Notes under the pieces: generated by a model
Database searches by the model: none
The model's input: only the letters and a program-made list of their open reading frames with translations
Told to the model about the DNA's origin: nothing
NCBI GenBank assembly: GCA_963713695.1
Contig: CAVQMU010000005.1
Location: 1-64,000 of the forward strand
Source of the DNA: Rhodoblastus sp963713695
GTDB taxonomy: Bacteria > Pseudomonadota > Alphaproteobacteria > Rhizobiales > Beijerinckiaceae
DNA length: 64,000 nt
Reading direction: 5' to 3'
Shown: positions 30,210-40,863 of the stretch, one piece after another
Layout of the letters: every line of letters begins with the position of its first letter
How positions within the stretch are numbered: position 1 is the stretch's first letter
Translations under genes and position numbers: made by a program

Positions 30210-33200
30210 TTGATCAAAGCACTGCTCACATTCAGCCTGACGCGCCGCGCCATCATCGTCCTTGGCGTCGTGGTCTTCCTGGCGGCCGGCGCCTTTTCGT
30301 TCACCAAGCTGAATATCGAAGCCTATCCGAACCCGGCGCCGACGATTCTCGAAATCACGGCGCAACAGGCCGGCTTTTCGGCCGAGGAAATGGAAAAATA
30401 TTACACCATTCCCATGGAGATCGGGCTTTATCCGACGCCCGGCGTCGCCAGCATTCGCTCGACTTCGTTCTATGGCCTGAGCTTCGTCCGCGTGACCTTC
30501 AAATACGGGGTCGACTACCATTTCGCCTTCGCGCAGGCCGCGGTCAGCCTGCAGCAGAACGTCAACCTTCCCGGCAATCAGGTCCCGCAGATTCAGCAAT
30601 CCAGCCTGACCGGCGAAATTTACCGCTATGAAATCCAGGGCCCCAAGCATTTCGGCCTGACCAACCTCCGCACCATCGAGGACTGGGTGGTTGCGCGCCG
30701 CCTTCTGACCATTCCCGGCGTCGTCCAGCTCAACGCCTGGGGCGGCACCACCAAGGAATTCCATGTCGAGCTCGATCCCGCCAAGCTCGAAGCCTATAAT
30801 GTCACGATTCCCCAGGTCATCACCGCGCTCGGCAACGCCAATATCAACGTCGGCGGTCGCGAACTCGTCATTGGCCAGCAATCGATCAATATTCGCGGCG
30901 TCGGCCTGATCGACAGCGGCGGCGCGGACGACCTGACCAAGGGCGACCGTGTCACGGACATTGAAGAAATCGTCCTGGCGCAGCAAAACGGCGTGCCGGT
31001 GCAGATCAAGAATCTCGGCAAGGTCACCATCGGCTATGTGCCGCGCCTCGGCATCGCCGGCCGCGACAAGGACGACGACATCGCCGCCGCCATCGTCGTG
31101 ATGGGCCGCACCCAGCACACCAATGACATCCTGCCGAAGGTCAAGGCGGAAATCGAAAAAATCAATTCCGACGGCACGCTGCCGCCCGGCGTAAAAGTCG
31201 TGCCCTATTACGATCGCGGCTCGCTGGTCGGCGTGACCACCCACACCGTGCTGCACAATCTCGTCTTCGGCTGCCTGCTGGTGTTCTTCATCCAGTGGGT
31301 GTTCCTCGGCGATCTCCGCTCGGCGATCGTCGTCGCCGCCAACATCCCCTTCGCGCTGTTCTTCGCCATCATGATCCTGGTGATGCAGGGCGAGGACGCC
31401 AACCTGCTGTCGGTCGGCGCGGTCGACTTCGGCATCATCGTCAATTCCGCGGTCATCCTGATTGAAAACGTGTTCCGGAACTTCCAGTTGCGCGGGCAGG
31501 AGCGGCAGACCCTGCTGCAGCATCTGTTCGAAGGCTATTGGGGCGAGAACCCGACTGCGCTCGGCACCAAGGGCGACAGCACTCGATGGACCAACCGCCT
31601 GCGCCTGATCCTGATCAGCGCCCTGCAGGTGGACAAGGCCGTGTTCTTCACCGCGACCATCACCGTCACCGCCTTCCTGCCGCTGTTCACCATGACCGGC
31701 GTCGAAGGCCAGATCTTCGGGCCGATGGCGCGCACCTACGCCTATGCCCTCACGGGAGCGCTGTTCGCGACCTTCACGGTCGCGCCAGTGATGGCCTCGC
31801 TGGTTCTTCCTGCGCGCGTGCAGGAGCATGAAACCATCGTCGTCGAGGTCATCCGCAAGATCTATTCGCCGGTGCTGAAATTCGCGCTCGACAATATCGG
31901 CCTGACCATCATCCTCGGCATGCTGTTCCTGGGGATTGGCGGCGTGCTCGGCTCGCGGCTCGGCAGCGAATTCCTGCCGGCGCTGGAGGAGGGCAATTAC
32001 TGGATCCGCGCCTCGATGCCGCCGACGATTTCGCTCGACGCCGGCTCGGCCGCGGCCAACAAGATGCGTGAGATCCTGCTGCGCCACAAGGAAATCGAAA
32101 CGGTGGTGTCGCAGCACGGCCGTCCCGACAACGGCTCGGACGCCTCGCCCTTCTCCAATGTCGAATTGTTTGCGCCGCTGAAACCGTTCGATGAGTGGCC
32201 GGCCGGCCTGACCAAGGAGAAGCTGACCGAGGAATTGCAGAAGGAATTCCACGACGAATTGCCCGGCGTCCAGTTCAACTTCTCGCAATATATTCAGGAC
32301 AACGTCGAAGAAGCCTTGTCCGGCGTGAAGGGCGCCAATTCCGTCAAGATCATTGGCCCCAACCTGGTGAAGCTCGAGGAAATCGCCACCCAGGTGCAGG
32401 ATGAAATGGCCAAGGTGCGCGGCATCGCCGATCTCGGCATTTTCCACGTCGAGGGCCAGCCAAACCTGAACGTCAAGGTCAACCGCGCCAAGGCGGCGCG
32501 CTACGGACTGAACGCCGGCGACGTCAACACGGTCGTGCAGGCGTCGCTCGGCGGCGCCTCGGCGACGACGGTGCTCGAAGGCGACCGCACGTTCAACCTG
32601 TCGGTGCGCCTGTTGCGCGAAGACCGCATGGACATCGACGCGGTCAAGGCGATCAAGGTCGGCTACGCCAATGGAAACGGCACACAAGTCTCCTATGTGC
32701 CGTTGAGCGAAGTCGCCGACATCACGCTCGACACCGGCGCGACCTACATCTACCGCGAGCGTTCCGCCCGCTTCATCCCGATCAAGTTCTCGGTGCGCGG
32801 ACGCGATCTCGGCGGCACAGTGGCCGAAGCGCAGGAGCGCATCGCCAAGGCGGTCAAGCTGCCCACCGGCTATCGCATCATCTGGGCGGGCGAGTTCGAG
32901 GATCTGCAGGCCGCCAGCGCGCGCCTGAAGATCGTGCTGCCAATCACCGTGGCGCTAATTCTCGTGCTGCTCTACGGGTTGTTCAACACCTTGCGCGATT
33001 CGCTGCTGGCGATGGCGGGCATACCCTTCGCAGTGTCCGGCGGCCTGATCGCGCTTTACATCTCGGGCCTCGACTTCTCGGTGTCCGCGGCGATCGGCTT
33101 CATCTCGCTGTTCGGCGTCGCCGTGATGGATGGCATTCTCAACATCACCTATTACCGGGAATTGCGCATTCAGGGCATGGGCATCGCCGAGGCGGTGTTC

Positions 33201-33449
33201 TATGGCGCCGAGCAAAGAATGCGGCCCATGCTGATGACGGCTCTGTCGGCCGGCGTCGGCCTGTTCCCCGCCGCCATTTCCTCGGGCATCGGCAGCCAGG
33301 TGCAGAAGCCTCTGGCGACCGTGGTGGTCGGCGGCATGACCATCGGCCCGATCATGCTGCTGATCGTCGCTCCGGCGATCCGCAAGTTCTTCCTGCGCAA
33401 CGACGAGATCCGCCCGATACAGGCGCCGTCCGCCGCGCAGGACCATTGA
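30210..33449 (+). CDS. RND efflux pump, CzcA/CusA-like clade
   Basis: 1079 residues, the usual RND length, with TM1 (RRAIIVLGVVVFLAAGAFSF), two large periplasmic loops and two groups of membrane helices. In TM4 the motif VDFGIIVNSAVILIEN has Asp406, Asn412 and Glu419. In CzcA and CusA the position of Asn412 is an Asp needed for proton-coupled metal export, so either the substrate or the proton path differs here. TTG 30210 is the likely start, giving MIKALLTFSLTRRAI. It lies 48 bases after the adaptor gene and 25 before the channel gene. Confidence 0.9.
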   Translation: MIKALLTFSLTRRAIIVLGVVVFLAAGAFSFTKLNIEAYPNPAPTILEITAQQAGFSAEEMEKYYTIPMEIGLYPTPGVASIRSTSFYGLSFVRVTFKYGVDYHFAFAQAAVSLQQNVNLPGNQVPQIQQSSLTGEIYRYEIQGPKHFGLTNLRTIEDWVVARRLLTIPGVVQLNAWGGTTKEFHVELDPAKLEAYNVTIPQVITALGNANINVGGRELVIGQQSINIRGVGLIDSGGADDLTKGDRVTDIEEIVLAQQNGVPVQIKNLGKVTIGYVPRLGIAGRDKDDDIAAAIVVMGRTQHTNDILPKVKAEIEKINSDGTLPPGVKVVPYYDRGSLVGVTTHTVLHNLVFGCLLVFFIQWVFLGDLRSAIVVAANIPFALFFAIMILVMQGEDANLLSVGAVDFGIIVNSAVILIENVFRNFQLRGQERQTLLQHLFEGYWGENPTALGTKGDSTRWTNRLRLILISALQVDKAVFFTATITVTAFLPLFTMTGVEGQIFGPMARTYAYALTGALFATFTVAPVMASLVLPARVQEHETIVVEVIRKIYSPVLKFALDNIGLTIILGMLFLGIGGVLGSRLGSEFLPALEEGNYWIRASMPPTISLDAGSAAANKMREILLRHKEIETVVSQHGRPDNGSDASPFSNVELFAPLKPFDEWPAGLTKEKLTEELQKEFHDELPGVQFNFSQYIQDNVEEALSGVKGANSVKIIGPNLVKLEEIATQVQDEMAKVRGIADLGIFHVEGQPNLNVKVNRAKAARYGLNAGDVNTVVQASLGGASATTVLEGDRTFNLSVRLLREDRMDIDAVKAIKVGYANGNGTQVSYVPLSEVADITLDTGATYIYRERSARFIPIKFSVRGRDLGGTVAEAQERIAKAVKLPTGYRIIWAGEFEDLQAASARLKIVLPITVALILVLLYGLFNTLRDSLLAMAGIPFAVSGGLIALYISGLDFSVSAAIGFISLFGVAVMDGILNITYYRELRIQGMGIAEAVFYGAEQRMRPMLMTALSAGVGLFPAAISSGIGSQVQKPLATVVVGGMTIGPIMLLIVAPAIRKFFLRNDEIRPIQAPSAAQDH

Positions 33450-33474
33450 TTTTCTGGGGATCGGAGTGTTGAAG

Positions 33475-35092
33475 ATGAAAAAGATCCGCAGACATCGTCT
33501 TGGCCGGCGCGAGGCCCCGCGCCGCAACGTCGCGGGCGCGGTTTCGGCCCTGCTTGCCCTGTCGCTGTCAGGCTGCTCCGTCGGCCCGGATTTCGTCGCC
33601 TCGGCGGCGCCGGACGTCAATGGCTATACCGCCGAAAAGCTTGCGGGAACTTCGGGGACAAGCAGCCAGGGCGGCGCGTCGCAGCGCTTCGTCAAGGACA
33701 TGGACATCCCCGGCCAGTGGTGGACGATGTTCCATTCCAGGCCGCTCAACCGGTTGATCGAAACGGCGCTGCTCAACAATCACGACCTCAAGGCGGCGGA
33801 AGCCGCGCTGAAAGTGACGAAAGAGGCCGTCGAAGCACAAAAGGGCTTCTTCTATCCGACCATCACCGGCACGCCCAACGCCTATCGGAACTTGCAGGCG
33901 ACCGGCACCGTCGGCGCCCTTCCTCAACAACAACGCTTCCGTCTACAATCTCTATACGCCGCAGGTGAACATCTCCTATTCGCCCGACGTCTTCGGCCTG
34001 AACCGCCGCACCGTGGAATCGCTGCAGGCTCAAGCCGACATGCAGAAGTTCCAGACCGAGGCGGCCTATCTGACGCTCACGTCCAACATCGTGCTCGGCG
34101 CCGTGCAGGAGGCCTCGATCCGCGGCCAGCTCGAGGCGACCAAAAAGGCGATCAAGACCATGCAGGACCTGCTGGTCGTCATCAAAAAGGAAAAATCGCT
34201 GGGACAGGTGGCGGAAGCCGACGTCGCCACGCAGGAAGCGGCGCTTGCCGCCGCGCTCGCCACCTTGCCGGTGCTGGAAAAGGAGCTGGCGCAGCAGCGC
34301 GACCTGCTCACCGCCCTGACCGGCGGCCTGCCGAGCGAGCCCGTCTCGGAAACTTTCGAACTGTCGGGCCTGCATCTGCCTGAAAAACTGCCGGTGAGCG
34401 TGTCGGCCAAATTGATCGAACAGCGTCCCGACATTCGCGCCGCCGAGGAAAACCTCCATTCCGCCGCAGCCCTGGTCGGCGTCTCCATCGCCAACCGGCT
34501 GCCCAACGTCTCGATCACTGGCAACGCCGGCACGACCGCGTCAACGCTCGCCGGCCTGTTCGTGCCCGGCAATTATTTCTGGACCTATGGCGCGGAAGTC
34601 GCGGGCACCATCTTCGACGGCGGCACACTGATGCACCGGGAAGCAGGCGCGGAAGCCGCCTACAAGCAGGCCGCCGAACAATACAAGAGCACGGTGGTGA
34701 CCGCCTTCCAGAACGTCGCGGATTCCCTGCGCGCCATCCAGCACGACGCCGATGGCCTGAAGGTGGCGGTCTTCGCCGAAACCGCGGCAAAAAAGAGCCT
34801 GGACATCATCCTGGCGCAGCGCAAGCTCGGCCAGGTCTCGCAGGCCATCGTTCTGGCGGCCGAACAGACGTATCTCAATGCGGTGGTCAATCGCGTCCAG
34901 GCGCAGGCGATGCGCTATTCCGACACGGCGGCTCTGTTCCAGGCGCTCGGCGGCGGCTGGTGGAATCGTCCGGCCGAACTCGCGCGGGTCGACACTTACG
35001 CGAAGCCGGACATCTTCCCGGTCGACAAGCTTTATCCCGGCCCGCAGCAGGAAGTGAAGTCTGGCGACTACGACATCGTCAAGGCAAAATAG
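33475..35092 (+). CDS. Outer-membrane efflux lipoprotein (NodT/OprM type), one frame break as read
   Basis: About 538 residues. ATG 33475 follows GGAG at 33463-33466. A lipobox LSLSGC near residue 34 marks a lipoprotein. IPGQWWTMFHSRPLNRLIET and the two repeated helical hairpins (AQADMQKFQTEAAYLTLTSN, and later the matching second repeat) are typical of TolC-like channels. The break near 33925 has the one-extra-base sign and joins ATGTVGA to FLNNNASVYNLYTPQVNISY. It is the last gene of the RND operon and ends before a strong terminator. Confidence 0.9.
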
Positions 35093-35113
35093 CCGCGCCC
35101 GATTGGGTTGGAT

Positions 35114-35150
35114 CGCGTTCGGCGAACCTGTTCGCCGAACGCGTTTTTGC
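35114..35150 (+). terminator. Terminator of the RND efflux operon
   Basis: CGCGTTCGGCGAA at 35114-35126, loop CCTG, TTCGCCGAACGCG at 35131-35143, then TTTTT. Confidence 0.92.
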
Positions 35151-35154
35151 GCTC

Positions 35155-36629
35155 TCAGCGCTCCCTGAAAACCCTGGAAAGCTGATCGTTGAGCGGCTTG
35201 AAGAGATAGGACAGCATGGTGCGGCTGCCGGTCTGAAGGAAGACTTCCGAGGGCATGCCGGGCACGAGTTGCAAGCCGCCGAGACGGCCGATCTCGTCGG
35301 GCGAGAGCGCGACCCGCACGCGGTAAAAGGCCGCGCCGTTCTTGGCGTCCTGGGCGATGTCAGGCGAAATGAACACCACCTGTCCCTCGAGCGCCGGCGT
35401 CGTGCGCTGGTTGAATGCGGAAAAACGCACCCGCGCCTTCTGGCCGACCCGCGCCTGGTCGATGTCATGCGGCTGAAGATGCGCCTCGACCTGCAACTCG
35501 TCGTTTTCCGGCACAATCTCCATCAAGACTTCGCCAGGCGAAACGACGCCGCCGATCGTATGGACGGCAAGCTGATGCACGACGCCCGTGACGGGCGCGC
35601 GGATCTCGACGTGGTCGAGCTGGTCCTGCGCGGCGACGGCGCGCTCGGTCAACTCCGCCTCCTTGTCCTGGGCTTCGCGCAAATCCTTCATCACGTCGGC
35701 GCGGAACTCCTGATCGAGGCGTGCGACCTGCAGGCGCGCCTCGTCGATCTTGGAATGGGTCTCGGCAGTGGAGGAGATCAGCTGGCCCTGGGCGCCGTCG
35801 AGCCGCGCCGCCTCACGTTGCAGCCCCGTCAGCCGGGCGAGCGGCACCAGGCTTTTCTGGTAAAGCTGCTGCACGCCCTTCTCTTCGCTGGCGATCAGGT
35901 CGCGTTGCGCTCCCTGCGATTTCATCTGCGCGTCAAGGCCGCGGATTTCCTCCTCGAGCTGGCCGATGCGGCCGGTCAGCAATTCCCGCTGGCCGTTGCG
36001 CGAAACTCTTCTCGCCTTGAACAGCGATTTTTCCGCCGTGACGATAGCCTGGACATCCTTGTCGCCGATGCGCGACGCCAGGTTCGCCGGCGTCGGCATG
36101 TCCGGCGCGTCGTCGCGTTCGGCGATGAGCCTGGCGACGCGGGCGCGGATGGCGTCGAGCTGCCCAACCACGACCTGGCGATTGGCGCGCACGGCCGTGT
36201 CGTCGAGCTGCGCCAGGAGGTCGCCGGCCTTCACGAGTTCGCCATCGTGCGCGGAGATCTGCCGGACGACGCCGCCGGTCGGATGCTGGACTTTCCTGAG
36301 ACTCAATTCCGACACCAGCGCGCCGGGCAGCACGACGGCGCCCGAAAGCGGCGCAAGGCCGCCCCACACTCCGACCACCACGGCGGCGAGCGCCAGCACG
36401 CGCAGGCCCGAGCGCAATTCCGCCTCGCAGGAGAGCCCGAGCCGCGTCGCCAGCGCGGCGTCAGCATTGACCGCGCCGGGGCGCGCCAGCAGGAAACGGA
36501 TAAAACGCGCGAGCGCGCGCAATGCGTTCTCTCCTTGTCGACCGCGCGAGGGCGGCGGCAAGGGCGCCTTTTCGGCGCGGCAAGCAGCGGCTGCCGCGGC
36601 AGCATGCGATTTTCGCCTTGCAGGCTCAT
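35155..36629 (-). CDS. Type I secretion membrane-fusion protein (HlyD/PrtE family)
   Basis: About 480-490 residues. A single membrane segment (LRVLALAAVVVGVWGGLAPL) is followed by a lipoyl half-motif (VRQISAHDGELVKAGDLLAQ), a long coiled coil and the second half (VEIRAPVTGVVHQLAVHTIG), ending NDQLSRVFRER. The exact start is unresolved. ATG 36629 overlaps the ABC gene stop (ATGA) but is in another frame from the body of the protein. In-frame ATGs at 36663 and 36702 would overlap the ABC gene by more. It links the ABC exporter to a TolC-like channel and is co-transcribed with that exporter. Confidence 0.85.
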
Positions 36630-38390
36630 GCCGCTCCCCTGTTCTCGACGACGATCGGCGCATTGGCCGCCTGTTGCGCGATGGCGCCGAAGACCGCGTC
36701 ACGCGGCCCGAAGGCCCTTATGCGGCCCTCGATCAGGACCATCGCCATGTCGAGCGCCGCCAAGGCGTTGGGACGGTGCGACACGACCACGACGATGCAG
36801 TTGCGGGCGCGCAGGGCGCCGATCGCGCCGGCCAGCGCCGCCTCGCCCGCCGTGTCGAGATTGGCGTTGGGCTCGTCGAGCACCACCAGGAAGGGATCGC
36901 CGTAAATGGCGCGGGCGAGACCGACCCGCTGCCGCTGTCCCGCGGACAAGGACGCGCCGCCCTCGCCGATGCGCGTCGCGTAGCCGTGCGGCAGGCGCAG
37001 GATCATCTCATGCGCGCCGGCGACCGAGGCCGCCTCGATGATCGCGTCGGAACAGGCGCCCTCCTCGAAGCGGGCGATGTTCTCGGCGACCGTGCCGTCG
37101 AACAGGGCGACGTCCTGCGGCAGATAGCCGAGATGCCGCCCAAGATCGTCATGCGCCCACTGATCGAGAGAGGCGCCGTCGAGCCGGACGACGCCCGAGG
37201 CCGCGGGCCAGAGGCCGACAAGGGCCTTGGCCAGCGTCGACTTGCCCGAGGCGCTGGGTCCGACCAGAGCCATTCCCATGCCGGCCTTGAGCGAAAAGGA
37301 GGCGCCGAAGACGATGCCTTGTTCCGTCCCCGGCGCATGGATCGACACGTCCTCGACGACGAGCGCCCCGCGCGGGCGCGGCAGTTTCACTTGCTTCTCA
37401 GGCGGCAGAGCCGACGCCTTCAGGATCGAGCGCAGGCGGACGACGCCCTGGCGCGCGGCGACGAGCTGCTTCCAGGTGCCCAGCGCCACTTCGATCGGCG
37501 CGAGCGCCCGGCCCATCATGATCGACGAGGCGATCATGACGCCGCCCGACGCCTGTTCGATGACGACGAGATAGGCCCCCAGGCCGAGGATTCCCGACTG
37601 GAGCAGGAAGCGCAGCACCTTGGCTCCGGCCCCCATATTGGCCTGTATGTCCATGGTGCGGACGTTTTCCTGCAGGAAGCGTTCGTTGGCCGCGGTCCAG
37701 CGCGCGGTGAAGCGCTTGGTCATGCCGAGGGCGCGAACCACTTCGGCGTTCTGGCGCGTCGCGTCCGCGAGGATCTGGCGCTGGGCGCTGCGCTCCATCG
37801 CCATTTTCGCCGGCGCCTGGCACTGCCTTTCAGTGATCAGCGTCATGGCGATGATCGCCATGGCCGCCAAGCGTCGCCGCAAGGCCGATGGCGGGATGAA
37901 AGAGGAAGAGCGCGATGAGGAAGATCGGTATCCAGGGCATGTCGAGAAACGCGGTCGGCCCCATGCCCGACAGAAAGGCCCTGATCTGGTCGAGGTCGCG
38001 CAGCGGCTGCTGGGTGACGATCGCCCGCGCGCCCTTTAACGGAAGAGTGGCCAGCGCCAGGTGGATCGGCTCCTGCAGGCTGGCGTCGAACAGCGCCCCG
38101 ATCCGCGAGAGCATGCGCATGCGCAAGGCGTCGAGATAGCCCTGCAGCGCGAAGGCGACGACGATGATGAGAGAAAGTCCGACGAGCGTCCCGACATTGC
38201 GGGAGGGTATGACGCGGTCGTAGACCTGCAGCATGTAGATCGATCCCGACAGCGTCAGGAGATTGACCGCGCCGCTGAACACGGCGACGCCGGCGAGCCG
38301 CTTCGCGCTGGCGCGCAAGCCCGTGGTGACGGGATCGTCCGCCCCGGATTCGAAACTTTCGGTCGGCTTGAGCGCTTCGGCTTTCAGCAT
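36626..38390 (-). CDS. Type I secretion ABC exporter (PrtD family), one frame break as read
   Basis: About 587 residues. The membrane domain (GAVNLLTLSGSIYMLQVYDR, PSRNVGTLVGLSLIIVVAFA) precedes the ATPase with Walker A GPSASGKST, signature LSAGQRQRV and Walker B FLVVLDEPNANLD. There is no N-terminal C39 peptidase domain, as in the PrtD/RTX-exporter type. The start is ATG 38390. The break near 37865-37880 has the one-extra-base sign. It pumps an unfolded protein with a C-terminal signal across both membranes. The gene is divergent from the candidate cargo at 38970. Confidence 0.9.
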
Positions 38391-38969
38391 CGTCTCCCTC
38401 GTCCTCCGCGGCGAACACGACCGCGTCCTTTCCCTCGACGGACAACACGTCAATATTTGAGCATAAACCCGGCAAGATTGGGTCAATTCCATTTGCGGAT
38501 CATTTGATAGCGGCCTGACCTTGGCAGCAAGCTGACTAAGCCAAACGCTCACTTGATACCAAAGCCATAGCTCTTCCGAATTCGGTCGCCTTTGCGCCGT
38601 TGTTTTGACCGATTTGTCATGGCAAATGCCGCCAATCGCTGATTTACCAGTGGTTTTCAGCCTTAGCGTCACCGCAGGATAACGACGGCTTGCAGCAGGG
38701 AGAGAAAAAATTTCATGTAGTTAAATGGCCGGAAGGCGTATCGACCTAATAAAAAGGCGTATCGATCCGAGCAGGTCACAATAATGCCTGGATTGATTGG
38801 GAAGCCTGCGCCGCAGCCTCGAACTCCACCGGGGAACTGGCCAACACATCGAAAAATGACATAAAAATGCTGCATTTTCAATGTCTTGCAGCACACCGCG
38901 CGAATGAAGCCGGGGGGCGTTTTTGGAAGCTGATGGGTTTCGACCACAGCGTGTTTAGGAGACTAGAGT
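38391..38969. other. Divergent promoter region between exporter and candidate cargo
   Basis: No gene seen. It contains a 12-base direct repeat (AAGGCGTATCGA at 38733-38744 and 38754-38765), listed separately. The cargo's ribosome site AGGAG lies at about 38953-38957. Confidence 0.6.
38733..38765. promoter_or_regulatory. Direct repeat AAGGCGTATCGA x2, 21-bp period
   Basis: Two perfect 12-base copies whose starts are 21 bases apart, i.e. two helical turns. That spacing is typical for side-by-side binding of a regulator to one face of DNA. It lies about 205-237 bases upstream of the candidate cargo. Confidence 0.5.
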
Positions 38970-40803
38970 ATGGCGACGACCACGACCCCGACGACCTTCA
39001 GCTCGACGGCCGCGCTGAAGGTGAACGGCACTTCGACATTGACCCAGCGCACCGCGGCGCTCGCAACCTCGACAGACCTCGTGCAAGCCGGCGCCACGTT
39101 CAATGACGCCACGCGCCTGCTGGATGGCGGCCTTTGGAGCACGCCGAACGACAATCACAACCAGCCGGCCTATCTCGGCATGTACACGTCCGACATCACG
39201 GCGGTGCTGAACGACGTCACCGCCATGCTCGCCCAGGGCGCCGTCGTCACTGCCGGCGGCCCGACCCACACCGTCACGCTCAGCACGACCGGCATGGCCG
39301 GCCTGACCGGCAATACGACCGGCGACGTTGGCGTGCTCGGTCAAATCCAGACCCAGCTGAACACCCTGCTTCACGACGCGCCGCTGTCGGTTGGCACTTC
39401 GTCAGCCGCGATCGCCGCGCAAAACGAAATCCACACGACCCAGCTCAGCATCATCAGCGAAATCCAGGGCGACACCAACCTCGCCAACGCGATCAACGCC
39501 GTCACCTATACGACCGGCACCGGCGCCCTGAATACCGGCTTCCAGGCGCTTCCGACGGCTGACACGAACACGGCTGATGCGACGGCGGCCGGCGCAACCC
39601 TTGGTCTGCAAGGGATCGGCGGGGTGTTCAACGACGCCGCGGATACCGCCGTCGGCGGCCTCAACAGTTCGAACATTGCCCATTTCGGCGCCGACATCCA
39701 GGCGGTCGCACAGGGCGTCCAGAACATATTGAACAGCCCGACCCAGCTCGCCGCGATCGAGGCTAATGAGACGAACTCCAGGCGCCGCCGCTCTGACGAC
39801 GATCCACCTGCAGACCATCGAGAACGAACTCAATCTCCAGACCAACACGGTCGATCCGCTTTTCTCGACCAATCACAATGTCGCGGCGCGCGAGACCAAC
39901 GATAATCTCCTTGATATCATCGACATCGTGCAAAACGACCCGGCCCTGGCCACCGCTGCCGGCAATGCGACCGGGGTGCCCAACACGGCGAGCGGTTTCG
40001 GCGAACTTCCGTCGTATCTGAACGGCGCCGGCGGCGTCAACGCCAAGGGCGGCACCATCACGCAATACCAGGATAACGCGTCTGAAACGAGTTTCTGGGC
40101 CAATTTCATCACCGAGGCCAATGTCCTGGGAGCCCAGACCGTCAATGTGGTGACGCAGATCGCCAATGGCACGCTGACGGGCCAGGCGGCGGCGACGCAA
40201 CAGCAACAGCTCGAGACCGAAATCCAGAATTATCAGCAGCACAGCGCAGCGTTCGACCAGCACGTCGGCGGCGTGTTCGCCGCCCGCTTCGACAATGAGC
40301 TGCTGAACGGCACGCTGGAGGCGGACTCCGCCGCGGCCATCAACGCGCTGCAGACCGTCGGCACGAGCGCCGCCGCCTCCACCGCCGCCGTTGCCCAGGC
40401 CACCGCGGCGGCGCAAGGGTTCATCGCCGACGCGGCTGACGTCAGCAGCAACAACATTCCGAATGGCGGCGGCTCGTTCAACGGGCAAGTCCTGTCAGTC
40501 GCGGGCGTCGATACGCCGAATCCGAACGCGACGGTCGCCGCGGCGACGACGCCGAACGGCGTGGCGACGCAATCCGCCGACACCACCGCCGCGCTCGCCA
40601 CGGCCGCCCTGGATCCCAGCACGGCCACAACGACGCCGGTCGCGTCCACGACGCCGACGACGTCCACCTCTACTTCCACGACGCCGTCCACCTCTACGAC
40701 GCCGTCCACCTCTACGACGACGACCACGACCGATACTACGCACCATGATTCGCACCATGATTTCGCGAATTTCGATCATGGACATCATTGGCACTGGGGT
40801 TAA
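38970..40803 (+). CDS. Candidate type I secretion cargo: Cys-free Thr/Ala-rich protein with His-rich tail, one frame break as read
   Basis: About 610 residues when the one-extra-base break near 39766-39785 is corrected. No signal peptide (MATTTTPTTFSSTAALKVNG). There is no Cys, almost no Lys, and many Thr, Ala, Asn and Asp, a composition typical of exported surface or matrix proteins. Loosely repeated helices occur, such as HTTQLSIISEIQGDTNLANA and TTIHLQTIENELNLQTN. The C-terminus is a low-complexity Thr/Ser/Pro tract encoded by 18-bp tandem repeats, then a His/Asp/Trp-rich end ...FDHGHHWHWG. No RTX nonapeptides (GGxGxD) are seen. Its place next to a type I exporter makes it the likely cargo, but this is inference. 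Confidence 0.6.
40678..40713 (+). repeat. Tandem 18-bp repeat in the cargo gene
   Basis: Two exact copies of ACGACGCCGTCCACCTCT, preceded by a degenerate copy near 40658. They encode the TTPSTS tract before the His-rich end. Confidence 0.9.
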
Positions 40804-40863
40804 TCCGGGGCCAGCCAAAGGCGTGAAATCTGACGTCGAAGCTTCAGCCAACGTTGGGAGCCG

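Noticed and set aside
29322..32687. Long open frame of about 1120 codons on the minus strand opposite the RND pump.
   Set aside because: It is a mirror of the pump's codon bias in GC-rich DNA. The protein is His/Asp/Arg-rich with no domain, and the plus strand is a clear RND operon.
40658..40713. 18-bp repeats considered as a CRISPR array or mobile element.
   Set aside because: They are in frame within a coding region and encode a Thr/Ser/Pro tract.
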